Shown here piece by piece: positions 5,576 to 11,791 of a DNA stretch of 11,791 nt. The position numbers and the translations under genes are program-made. Position 1 is the first letter of the stretch. Each line of letters begins with the position of its first letter. Origin of the DNA: an uncultured Angelakisella sp. (GTDB lineage Bacteria > Bacillota > Clostridia > Oscillospirales > Ruminococcaceae); contig CAJUFK010000102.1 of assembly GCA_910585535.1 (NCBI GenBank), positions 1 to 11,791 on the forward strand, in the 5' to 3' direction. The notes beneath the pieces were generated by a model. It made no database searches, was not told the origin of the DNA, and saw nothing but the letters and a program-made list of their open reading frames with translations.

Positions 5576-6550
5576 TCACCTTGCAAGATACTCTGTGATT
5601 GATTTTGTAATGTGCCAGAATAAAACGGGAGGTATCGCATTTCCGATTTGCCTATACGCTGTGGCTTCGCTTCCCACAAAACGGAAAGTATCAGGAAAAG
5701 ACTGTATTCTTGCCGCCTCTCTCGGAGTAAAGCGCCTATACAACTCTTTTGCTGGATCGACAAGCAAAACAGGATCTCTTGAATTGATACTAACTTTTGC
5801 AAGGTGACTTGTTACGGTCAGACACGGCTCATCCAAACTTTGCGCTAAACCACGCTTCATATTATTCTTGGCATTTTTCATGCCCTGCACAGCTTTTTCC
5901 GAAAAATAATACTTCTGTTCGTCGATTTCCAGCTCAGGAACCGCTACTGACAAAGGAACCCAGTTCCCACTATTTGTCGGAGTAGGAAAGCTGTAATCTC
6001 CTTTGGCTTTCCATATATCGTTGCGAATACCGACGATAAGCACTCGCTCTCTCTTTTGGGGAACACCATAGTCCGCAGCATTAACCAGCGAATGAAAAGT
6101 TTTGTAACCAGCATTTTCAAATGCTTCAATGACTTTCTTGAAAATCGCTCCATTGTGCAAGGTCATCATTCCCTTGACATTTTCAGCAACAAAGACTTTG
6201 GGCTGTTTGTCCTTGACGATGCGAGCCATTTGTTTGTAAAGATTGGCTCTATCATCAAAGGGGTCTTTAGTGGGATTAACAGTGCTAAATGACTGACAAG
6301 GAAACCCTCCAGTGATTATGTCGCATTCTGGAATTTCGTCGGAGGCGATTTCGCAAATATCGCCACACACGACCTTATCCGAGGTGAAATTCTCCTGATA
6401 AGTCTCCGTGGCTTTTTTATCAATATCGCAAGCATAGATTAGCTTGCACGGATTGTTTGCATAGACCTTTTGGTTAAATATAAATCCGCCTACGGTGCCC
6501 ATATCAGCACCTCCACAGCCAGAGAACAAAGAAACTACGCTGTACATCAT
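5576..6550 (-). CDS. DNA (cytosine-5-)-methyltransferase, second of the R-M operon
   Basis: 324 aa; transfers methyl from S-adenosylmethionine to C5 of cytosine in a specific site. All landmarks are present and in order: motif I LFSGCGG at 8-14; motif IV GGFPCQSFS at 81-89 with catalytic Cys85; motif VI ENV at 123-125; motif VIII QKRER at 165-169; motif IX FTPREAARIQSFPD at 274-287; motif X GNAIPP at 303-308. The target-recognition stretch between VIII and IX is about 105 residues. Two ATGs in tandem (6550, 6547) follow a GGGAGGGG. The first overlaps the nuclease stop as ATGA. It is clearly different in sequence from the other methyltransferase, so it is not a recent duplicate. It should protect one strand or one half of the nuclease's site. 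Confidence 0.92.
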   Translation of the reverse strand: MMYSVVSLFSGCGGADMGTVGGFIFNQKVYANNPCKLIYACDIDKKATETYQENFTSDKVVCGDICEIASDEIPECDIITGGFPCQSFSTVNPTKDPFDDRANLYKQMARIVKDKQPKVFVAENVKGMMTLHNGAIFKKVIEAFENAGYKTFHSLVNAADYGVPQKRERVLIVGIRNDIWKAKGDYSFPTPTNSGNWVPLSVAVPELEIDEQKYYFSEKAVQGMKNAKNNMKRGLAQSLDEPCLTVTSHLAKVSINSRDPVLLVDPAKELYRRFTPREAARIQSFPDTFRFVGSEATAYRQIGNAIPPVLFWHITKSITEYLAR

Positions 6551-7974
6551 GCCCCTCCCACCACAGCGGGAGAAATAACTGCATCGACCGCTGTATTACT
6601 AAAATCCACTCTATATGTCATAGGAACAGCTTGAATTGTGCCGTCATTGAATTTTTGAATGGGATTGGTCAATACGAACATCACGATACCTTCACGAGTA
6701 AAATACACTCGGAATATCGAATAGAACTCCTTATGTTGCTGGGCGGCTACCCATTCATTTCTCGTGACATTCAGTGTGTCTACCCAAAGAACATCATTGA
6801 TATCGGGACAGGTAAGTCGCTTAGTTGATTTAACTTCGATATACTTAACAAACTCGGCCATTTCCCCCGGCTCAGCTATGACTGACTGAATATCATAACC
6901 CAACCCCTTTGTCTTGCCAAGGGAGAGTACCTTGTTTGCAAGTCTTGCACTAAATGCGGATACTCTTGCTTTCTCATATTGATAAACGATCTGCTCGCCC
7001 TCATCACCGAACTCCGTGAGGTTGCCTTGTCCTTTGTCTTTTTCGGGCTCTTTTTTGGGAAGTTCTTCTTCCTCGCCTGTAAAGGCAAGAGCCGTAGCCG
7101 AAGTAGCAAATTCAGAAGCACACAGCGACAAGTGCGAGAAATACAAATCCCACGCATACTGAAAATCTTTCCTCGCTTCAACAGAGCTAAGATCATAGGC
7201 ATAGACATCAAAGAGCAGAGGCTTGTCCCAGCACTCCGCAAAAAGCTCTATGGTTTCTGCTTCATGAGGGTTCAGGACCACTCTTTTATCATCCATAAAA
7301 CGAATAAGGTTAGCAAGTTCAAGGTAGTTGAGCTGCTCGTTGATATGCTGATAGTTGTACGAGTTAGCTTTACCTGGAACAACGATGTTTCTCTCTATCC
7401 CATGCTTTTTGTCTTCGCTTATTGCTTCAAGAACTTCATAAGGGCTTGCGTTGCCTTGAAGGACATCAAGTGAGTTAAGAACATAGTAGCCTATATCTTT
7501 TTTTGTGACATCCACTTTAGCAGTCTTAGCTATTGTGAGGAGTTTTAGGATAAAAGCGTTTGGTCTAATCTTAATCCCATCAGCCACACGCTCCAGTAGT
7601 GTTTGGCTCTTCTGTGTCCCATTAGGAAACTGCATCTTAAAGCATATATCCTTAAAGAGTGCTGGCTGATCGTTATCTTCAAGAAATTTCAATGTTCTTT
7701 CAGAGGCGTAGACCATGCCATCTTCGGCAAAATAATACAGGCCAAATAACTTTCCCGAAATCTCAGTCCGATGATTGTCAAGGGTCTTTTTTATGCGATC
7801 CAGCTCTGGGAGGAACTGCTTAAATGCGTTGTTGAACAATTCGGGAAACTCCTCTGCAACACAAGGGCAAATCTCGGCAATAACCTTTGCGTATGCGGGT
7901 AGAAGATCGTCCATTTCCTTTTGTGATTTTCCCCTTATGATAGTACATCTGTATTGCTTTTCGTGGTTATACAT
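6547..7974 (-). CDS. Putative restriction endonuclease with C-terminal DUF3883 / PD-(D/E)XK domain
   Basis: 475 aa from the ATG at 7974, which has AAAGGAGG 7 bases upstream; the longer frame to 8010 is not supported. The C-terminal domain (about 322-440) has the DUF3883 pattern: GDEGEQIVYQYE at 323-334, GLGYDIQS at 358-364, then YIEVKST at 378-384. This gives Glu327, Asp361 and Glu380-x-Lys382 as likely nuclease residues, followed by NEWVAAQQH and FRVYF. The N-terminal 300 residues should contain target recognition and are not recognized; they include a possible winged-helix stretch near 120-240. A charged linker (EEEELPKKEPEKDKG) divides the halves. It lies between two C5 methyltransferases and overlaps both genes (8 and 4 bp). 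No similarity to a named enzyme can be claimed, so the cleavage site is unknown. Confidence 0.75.
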   Translation of the reverse strand: MYNHEKQYRCTIIRGKSQKEMDDLLPAYAKVIAEICPCVAEEFPELFNNAFKQFLPELDRIKKTLDNHRTEISGKLFGLYYFAEDGMVYASERTLKFLEDNDQPALFKDICFKMQFPNGTQKSQTLLERVADGIKIRPNAFILKLLTIAKTAKVDVTKKDIGYYVLNSLDVLQGNASPYEVLEAISEDKKHGIERNIVVPGKANSYNYQHINEQLNYLELANLIRFMDDKRVVLNPHEAETIELFAECWDKPLLFDVYAYDLSSVEARKDFQYAWDLYFSHLSLCASEFATSATALAFTGEEEELPKKEPEKDKGQGNLTEFGDEGEQIVYQYEKARVSAFSARLANKVLSLGKTKGLGYDIQSVIAEPGEMAEFVKYIEVKSTKRLTCPDINDVLWVDTLNVTRNEWVAAQQHKEFYSIFRVYFTREGIVMFVLTNPIQKFNDGTIQAVPMTYRVDFSNTAVDAVISPAVVGGA

Positions 7975-9055
7975 CGTTGTTTCCTCCTTTGAGCAATACC
8001 CTGATCTCACTCGCTACTGCTTTCGCCAAGAGTGGTGGAACTGCATTTCCTACCTGTTTAAGCTGACTTGTCTTAATTCCCAAAAACTCAAAGTCATCAG
8101 GGAATGATTGTATCCTCGCTGACTCACGAACAGTTGGAACTCTGTTTGCACGGTAATGAAAATGGTGATTATGTCCAGTGTCGATTGTAAAGCACGGTTT
8201 TGCACTATCCATTCGTGTCCATGCGATATTGACCTTACGAGTTGACCAAAGTTCGTGCGGTAGATCTTTGTAATTGCCACCATCCGGCACCATTGCAATT
8301 ATTGTCCTTGTCTGCTCTGTATGAATTGTTGTTACATGGTTAAGCAGCTCGGTCGCATTTTGCCTCATATACTTCTGGTACTCACTTTGTGGGGGCAGTC
8401 GATATTGGTCATGTTCTTGCAATAGCGTCAAATCACCAATAAAATCCAAGTCGGATAATGCATCCTTACAAGTCACATAGGGTTTCTTTTCGTCTCCGCA
8501 TATTTCATCGGGAAAATGGAACTCAATATCACCGATTTTTTCTTTGTTGATCCCGACGAAGAACACTCGTTTGCGAGCTTGGGGAACACCATAATCAGAA
8601 GCCGTAAGTTGTTTCATGGAAACTCTATAGCCTAATGCTGAAAAATCCTCAATGACCTGTTCCTTAACCTGACCATTAAAGAGTTTTACAATGCCTGGCA
8701 CATTTTCCATCACAAAGACTTTCGGCTGTATCCCCTCAACCATCCTCACAAAAGATTTATAAAGAATATTTCGTGGGTCATCTAATAAGCGCTTACCCGA
8801 TACAGAAAATCCCTGACAGGGTGGGCCGCCGATAATAACATCAACATTGTCTTTTGAAACACTCGCGGCCTCTAACAAATCCTTATAATCCAACTTGGTT
8901 ATATCTTCGGTAATGGTAGCAGCCTTAGGAAAATTAAGCCGATAGGTTTTTACTGCATCTTCCCAAATATCAATTCCGAGCTTGATAGTGAACCCAGCTT
9001 CCTCAAAGCCTTTTGAAAATCCGCCACATCCACAAAACAAATCTAATACATTCAT
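7967..9055 (-). CDS. DNA (cytosine-5-)-methyltransferase, first of the R-M operon
   Basis: 362 aa with the full C5-methyltransferase motif set: DLFCGCGGFSKG at 5-16 (motif I); GGPPCQGFS at 76-84 with catalytic Cys80 (IV); ENVPG at 117-121 (VI); QARKR at 159-163 (VIII); ARIQSFPDDF at 313-322 (IX); VGNAVPP at 335-341 (X). The variable region between VIII and IX is about 145 residues and differs from that of the second methyltransferase, so a different target strand or sequence is expected. The ATG overlaps the stop of the HTH gene as ATGA. Its own end holds the nuclease ribosome site and start. Being first in the operon lets methylation begin before the nuclease builds up. Confidence 0.92.
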   Translation of the reverse strand: MNVLDLFCGCGGFSKGFEEAGFTIKLGIDIWEDAVKTYRLNFPKAATITEDITKLDYKDLLEAASVSKDNVDVIIGGPPCQGFSVSGKRLLDDPRNILYKSFVRMVEGIQPKVFVMENVPGIVKLFNGQVKEQVIEDFSALGYRVSMKQLTASDYGVPQARKRVFFVGINKEKIGDIEFHFPDEICGDEKKPYVTCKDALSDLDFIGDLTLLQEHDQYRLPPQSEYQKYMRQNATELLNHVTTIHTEQTRTIIAMVPDGGNYKDLPHELWSTRKVNIAWTRMDSAKPCFTIDTGHNHHFHYRANRVPTVRESARIQSFPDDFEFLGIKTSQLKQVGNAVPPLLAKAVASEIRVLLKGGNNDV

Positions 9056-9237
9056 TTTTCACTACTCCCTTTGCGTTCTTTTCTCGGGTCAGTAGGCTTC
9101 GGGGAATTAGCAGGTATAGCCCACGCATCACCGAGCTTGAAAACGCCGGGAATTCGCCCTTCTGCACACAAACATTGAACTCGTCTTTGAGAAATGTTCC
9201 AGAGTTTTGCCGCTTGACTTGCGCTCATATACTCCAT
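9052..9237 (-). CDS. Small helix-turn-helix protein leading the R-M operon
   Basis: 61 aa from ATG 9237, with GAGGTG 7 bases ahead; the open frame to 9300 begins upstream of the predicted transcription start. MSASQAAKLWNISQRRVQCL (4-23) is an excisionase/MerR-like helix-turn-helix (HTH_17 type), followed by a wing (GRIPGVFKLGDAWAIP) and a basic tail. Proteins of this form are common beside defence and methyltransferase genes in Clostridia. A role as controller of the operon is more likely than excisionase because it is translationally coupled to the methyltransferase (ATGA overlap) and sits under the R-M promoter. An Xis-like role cannot be excluded. Confidence 0.75.
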   Translation of the reverse strand: MEYMSASQAAKLWNISQRRVQCLCAEGRIPGVFKLGDAWAIPANSPKPTDPRKERKGSSEK

Positions 9238-9271
9238 TGAAAACACCTCATCAGAAAATAATATCAGCATA

Positions 9272-9300
9272 ATTATATTCGACGGGGCGTATATTTGCAA
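9272..9300 (-). promoter_or_regulatory. Promoter of the R-M operon
   Basis: TTGCAA (9300-9295), 17-base spacer, TATAAT (9277-9272) on the - strand. Predicted start is near 9265, 28 bases before the HTH start codon. The spacer contains CGCCCCGTCG, which is GC-rich in an AT-rich leader. No clear palindrome is seen for a controller. Confidence 0.75.
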
Positions 9301-9345
9301 GACTTTTTAGGAAATCTTCTACAGTTTTTTTACCATCACCCATGG

Positions 9346-9377
9346 GACACTCTGACTTCTTGTCCTCTTGTCCTCGT
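9346..9377 (-). repeat. 32-bp inverted repeat, right copy
   Basis: Reverse complement of 1076-1107 without mismatch. It lies between the tnpX terminator and the promoter of the R-M operon. The match stops sharply on both sides. Together the two copies bracket about 8.2 kb (cargo, regulatory and mobilization genes) and leave tnpX and tnpW outside. Role unknown: protein-binding site, recombination site or scar of module assembly. Confidence 0.85.
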
Positions 9378-9398
9378 CCTATTTACTATCCGAAAAAG

Positions 9399-9430
9399 AA
9401 AAAGTGGAGGCTTCGCAGCTTCCACTTTTT
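9399..9430 (-). terminator. Strong terminator of tnpX, probably bidirectional
   Basis: AAAAAGTGGAGGCT (9399-9412) pairs with AGCTTCCACTTTTT (9417-9430), a 14-bp stem with one mismatch and loop TCGC, three bases past the tnpX stop. A-runs on one side and T-runs on the other allow ending in either direction. It insulates the R-M operon from tnpX. Confidence 0.85.
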
Positions 9431-9433
9431 GCT

Positions 9434-11665
9434 TTATGCGGTCTGTCTGACCAGCTCTGCCGTTTCTCTTTTTCGGGTGTAATAAGTCTTGCTCTCTCGG
9501 CGTTTCTTCTCCAAACGGCATTCCTCGGAGCAAATCTTGGTAGCCGGACCCTCCGGCCAGAACTTCTTACCGCAGACCTCACAGACACGCTCAGGGTACA
9601 GATGACCGCCGTTTCTTTTTTCGGCTTGTTTCCTGTGGTACGCCTCCAAAGTGACCTCGGCGTGGTGCTTCTTGCGGCACTCATCGGAACACATTGTCTG
9701 TTGACTGTGAGTAGGCCAGAACAGTTTGCCGCAGACCATACAGTTCCTTTGACGGTAGAGATGATCGCCACGCTCTGACTCTCGTTCAGCCTTTTTCTTG
9801 TTCTGAGCATACACATAACAGCAGTTTGGCGTACAGAACTTCTGGTGACTGCTTGTCGGAATGAACTCCTCGCCGCAGCAGGGACAGACCTTTTTCCTGT
9901 AGACTGTTCCGCCGTTCTCGGCAATGCGTTTCTCTCTTACTCGGTCACGCTTCGCCTTGTCACGCTGACGCTGATGTTCTTTCTTCTCCCTGGCAAGCTG
10001 TTCTTCCTGAGCCTTGATCTCAGCAATCTCCTCCTCGGTATAGGCAAGATTGACCTGACCAATATAGTTGAAATAGATGTCAACCTGCTGGGTTTTGGCG
10101 TTTCCCTTGCCCTCGCTTTCGTGAATGATAATCTTCTCTACCAGCTCCATGAGCATCATATCCGTGACCTCGACAGGTGATTTATACCTCTTAATGAGAG
10201 CGATAAACTTCTCAATGGCAAGGGGCTTTATCTCGCTGTTGGCGATTTCCTCATTGATCTTATCCATCTTGGCTTCAAGCTCCGCCTGCTCATCATCGTA
10301 CTGCATCATGAGCTGCTTGTACTGCCTTTCGGGGAGTAAGCCGGACACGAGATTTTCATAAAGACCTCGGATAAGGTCGCTGAGTTCATCATATCGCTTC
10401 TGCAATCGCTTCAAATCGTCCTTGCTGTGCTGGGGCTTTGACTGTTGCTTTTCAAGCCACATTTTCTGAAGCTCTTTAGCAAATTCCTTCTCATCCTTCA
10501 AAACGAAACGGGAAAGTCTTTGAATGGAAGTCAGAAGTAATTGCTCCACGGCATCGGCGCTTATCCCATGAGCCGAACACGACTCGACCCTGTTTTCATA
10601 CCCACCGCAACGGAAAGCATAGCGGAGCTTGCCGTCTTTCTTTCCGTAATGGGTTTGCAGAGCCATGCGCCTACCACAGTCAGCGCAGAACATGATACCG
10701 CTCAAACGATGCTTGTGTGACCCCCAAGGGGAGGCTCGATCTACCCGCTTTCTTCTCTCCTGAACGCTGTCCCAAAGCTCCTGAGAGATAATCGGCTCAT
10801 GGGTATCGTAGAACACATACTGTTCTTCTTCGGTGGTATCACGGCGTTTATGGAGCTTGAAATTCGTCCCAACAGACTTGTGAAGAATGGTATGACCAAG
10901 GTACTCTCGTCTGTCCAAAATCGTTCTGACCGTGGAGATACCCCACTGGTATGGATCGCTGAACTTTGTCCCCTTGTACTGCTCCTTGCGGTTCTTTTTG
11001 GTATAGGCGGCAGGTATCAATACCTTATCGGCTTTGAGTATCTCGGCAATCTCACGGGGACTTTTGCCCTCATTGGCGAGCAGGAAAATACGCCGTACAA
11101 CCTCGGCGGCTTCCTCATCAATGATGAGCGTTTGCTTATCGCCCTTCACCCTGCAATAGCCATAAGGGATACTGCCGGAGCAACGAATACCGTCTTTCAT
11201 TTTGGCGTCAAAGATGGATTTAATCTTGTTGCTGGTGTCTTTGGCGTACCACTCATTCATGATATTAAGGAACGGAGCGAAGTCATTTTCCGCAGCATTG
11301 CTGCTGTCTATGCTGTTGTTAATGGCGATGAAACGCACATCCTTTTGTGGAAACATGATCTCCGTATAAAAGCCGACCTGAAGATAATTTCTTCCAAAAC
11401 GGCTCATGTCTTTCACAATGATTGTCCCGATGTGTCCTGCCTCGACTTCCGCTATCAAAGACTGAAAGCCTGGGCGATTAAAGTTCACGCCGGAATAGCC
11501 GTCATCGGTGAAGTGCTGGAGGTTCGTGAAGCCCATTTTGTGAGCATAGTCCTCCAAATACTTCTTTTGATTGAGTATCGAGTTCGACTCCCCGGCAAGC
11601 TCATCGTCTCTTGATAATCTCTCGTACAAGGCTGTAACCCTTGTAAATACTGACTTTTTAGGCAT
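9434..11665 (-). CDS. tnpX: TnpX-like large serine recombinase with three C-terminal zinc knuckles
   Basis: 743 aa; excises and inserts the element by serine-mediated strand exchange. Resolvase domain about 8-160: YERLSRDDE with nucleophile Ser18, DGYSGVNFNRPGF at 55-67, KDMSRFGR at 85-92. Recombinase domain about 165-310. Zinc ribbon CADC 327-330 with Cys353 and Cys363. Coiled coil about 395-480, then a DUF4368-like segment (480-540). The tail has a charged helix and three tandem C-x2-C-x13-C-x3-C units (594-615, 642-663, 695-716), each about 50 residues apart. TnpX of Tn4451 is about 707 aa, so the length fits, but the triple knuckle is unusual to me. ATG 11665 has AAAAGGAGG eight bases ahead. 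The integrated element lacks a full promoter for it; the circle forms one. It is first at the right end, as in Tn4451. Confidence 0.93.
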   Translation of the reverse strand: MPKKSVFTRVTALYERLSRDDELAGESNSILNQKKYLEDYAHKMGFTNLQHFTDDGYSGVNFNRPGFQSLIAEVEAGHIGTIIVKDMSRFGRNYLQVGFYTEIMFPQKDVRFIAINNSIDSSNAAENDFAPFLNIMNEWYAKDTSNKIKSIFDAKMKDGIRCSGSIPYGYCRVKGDKQTLIIDEEAAEVVRRIFLLANEGKSPREIAEILKADKVLIPAAYTKKNRKEQYKGTKFSDPYQWGISTVRTILDRREYLGHTILHKSVGTNFKLHKRRDTTEEEQYVFYDTHEPIISQELWDSVQERRKRVDRASPWGSHKHRLSGIMFCADCGRRMALQTHYGKKDGKLRYAFRCGGYENRVESCSAHGISADAVEQLLLTSIQRLSRFVLKDEKEFAKELQKMWLEKQQSKPQHSKDDLKRLQKRYDELSDLIRGLYENLVSGLLPERQYKQLMMQYDDEQAELEAKMDKINEEIANSEIKPLAIEKFIALIKRYKSPVEVTDMMLMELVEKIIIHESEGKGNAKTQQVDIYFNYIGQVNLAYTEEEIAEIKAQEEQLAREKKEHQRQRDKAKRDRVREKRIAENGGTVYRKKVCPCCGEEFIPTSSHQKFCTPNCCYVYAQNKKKAERESERGDHLYRQRNCMVCGKLFWPTHSQQTMCSDECRKKHHAEVTLEAYHRKQAEKRNGGHLYPERVCEVCGKKFWPEGPATKICSEECRLEKKRRESKTYYTRKRETAELVRQTA

Positions 11666-11730
11666 TCACAACACCTCCTTTTGCAATGTAATTGTTCAAT
11701 TTTGGAACGCCCGAAAAATTGTATAGGAAA

Positions 11731-11736
11731 ATTGTA
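11731..11736 (-). promoter_or_regulatory. -10 half of the circle-junction promoter for tnpX
   Basis: The - strand reads TACAAT immediately inside the right-hand core repeat. In the integrated state the hexamer 17 bp upstream is host CCATGG, not a -35. After circularization it lies 17 bp from TTGACA of the left end. Transcription would start near 11725, about 60 bases before the tnpX start codon. Circle-junction promoters that drive tnpX are established for Tn4451/Tn4453. Confidence 0.8.
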
Positions 11737-11742
11737 GCCCTC
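11737..11742. repeat. Right attachment junction (6-bp direct repeat GCCCTC)
   Basis: Second copy of GCCCTC, followed outward by host sequence encoding ELAP on the - strand and inward by ATTGTA on the + strand. Joining host sequence on either side through one copy restores the helicase frame. Joining the element ends through one copy gives the circle junction. Confidence 0.85.
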
Positions 11743-11791
11743 GGGTGCCAGCTCCATGGTGGTAACTGTCTCTCCGAACCGGCTGGCCCAG
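11737..11791 (-). pseudogene. Upstream piece of the same split helicase
   Basis: Only 18 codons lie in the window. The - strand reads WASRFGETVTTMELAPEG, entering from the right edge. This is the conserved stretch that precedes TG(F/Y)R(S/A)KTRF in this helicase family, and it meets that sequence exactly when the element is excised. In the integrated state the reading frame runs on into the transposon and picks up about 84 foreign codons. It stops at 11485 after passing out of frame through the start of tnpX. The expected product is therefore a helicase cut inside its domain with an unrelated tail. Confidence 0.85.

Larger units (their letters stand above)
774..11742 (-). mobile_element. Tn4451-type mobilizable transposon carrying a restriction-modification cargo
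   Basis: About 10.96 kb bounded by the 6-bp direct repeat GCCCTC. It carries a TnpX-like large serine recombinase at one end and a TnpW-like ORF at the other, with TnpV, an ATPase and a MobV relaxase between. That gene set is characteristic of the Tn4451/Tn4453 family. Deleting the element with one repeat copy restores an uninterrupted helicase reading frame (ELAPEG followed by TGFRSKTRF), so both ends are placed to the base apart from the 6-bp ambiguity. All genes face the same way (- strand). No terminal inverted repeats are seen, as expected for serine-recombinase elements. Instead of the chloramphenicol gene of Tn4451, the cargo is an R-M operon plus a secreted protein. Movement would be by excision as a circle and reinsertion, with transfer depending on a helper conjugation apparatus because no type IV secretion genes are present. 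Confidence 0.9.

Noticed and set aside
7975..8010. Longer nuclease start adding 12 residues
   Set aside because: No ribosome site, whereas ATG 7974 has AAAGGAGG at ideal distance inside the end of the methyltransferase gene.
5576..9055. Larger defence system such as BREX or DISARM
   Set aside because: No ATPase, phosphatase or helicase genes accompany the methyltransferases; three enzymes plus a small HTH protein suffice for a classical R-M operon.
10799..11614. + strand ORF of 271 aa
   Set aside because: Shadow of the catalytic and recombinase domains of tnpX on the other strand.
780..11736. Terminal inverted repeats of a DDE transposon
   Set aside because: The two ends show no inverted match. 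The ends behave as serine-recombinase attachment sites, and no DDE transposase is present.

Overview
The window holds one complete mobilizable transposon of the Tn4451/TnpX type, about 10.96 kb long, inserted into a large helicase gene. The helicase is itself of the kind carried by conjugative elements of gut Clostridia, so this is a mobile element nested in a mobile element. The TnpX-like large serine recombinase, TnpV, TnpW, MobV relaxase, strong GGAGG ribosome sites and the GC-rich helicase flank all point to a gut Clostridia host (Oscillospiraceae/Lachnospiraceae type). The species cannot be read from this sequence.

Boundaries. The element is bounded by a 6-bp direct repeat, GCCCTC on the + strand, at 774-779 and 11737-11742. 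Removing the DNA between the repeats rejoins the two helicase pieces exactly in frame (ELAPEG|TGFRSKTRF). All genes lie on the - strand, so they are read from right to left below.

Layout, right to left. (1) 11742-9399: tnpX, with a C-terminal tail of three tandem zinc knuckles, ending at a strong hairpin terminator. (2) 9377-5534: a restriction-modification cargo operon. A consensus-like promoter is followed by a 61-aa HTH protein, a C5-cytosine methyltransferase, a DUF3883/PD-(D/E)XK nuclease, a second C5-cytosine methyltransferase and a terminator. All four start codons are tightly coupled by overlaps. (3) 5529-3886: a perfect-consensus promoter whose spacer is filled by a 20-bp palindrome. 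It drives a probable ribbon-helix-helix protein, tnpV and a secreted stalk-domain protein, ending in a terminator. A short RNA with its own promoter and terminator is predicted on the opposite strand between tnpV and the secreted protein gene. (4) 3712-780: the mobilization and end module, made of a small cysteine-rich protein, a RepA-like ATPase, a candidate oriT, a MobV relaxase, a large hairpin and tnpW.

How it works together. TnpX excises the element as a circle. The left end carries TTGACA and the right end carries TACAAT. In the circle they come together exactly 17 bp apart, making a promoter for tnpX that the integrated form lacks. The relaxase with its oriT would let the circle be mobilized by a co-resident conjugative element. 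The cargo position that holds catP in Tn4451 holds a two-methyltransferase R-M system here. A perfect 32-bp inverted repeat brackets the cargo and mobilization part (1076-1107 and 9346-9377) and is unexplained.
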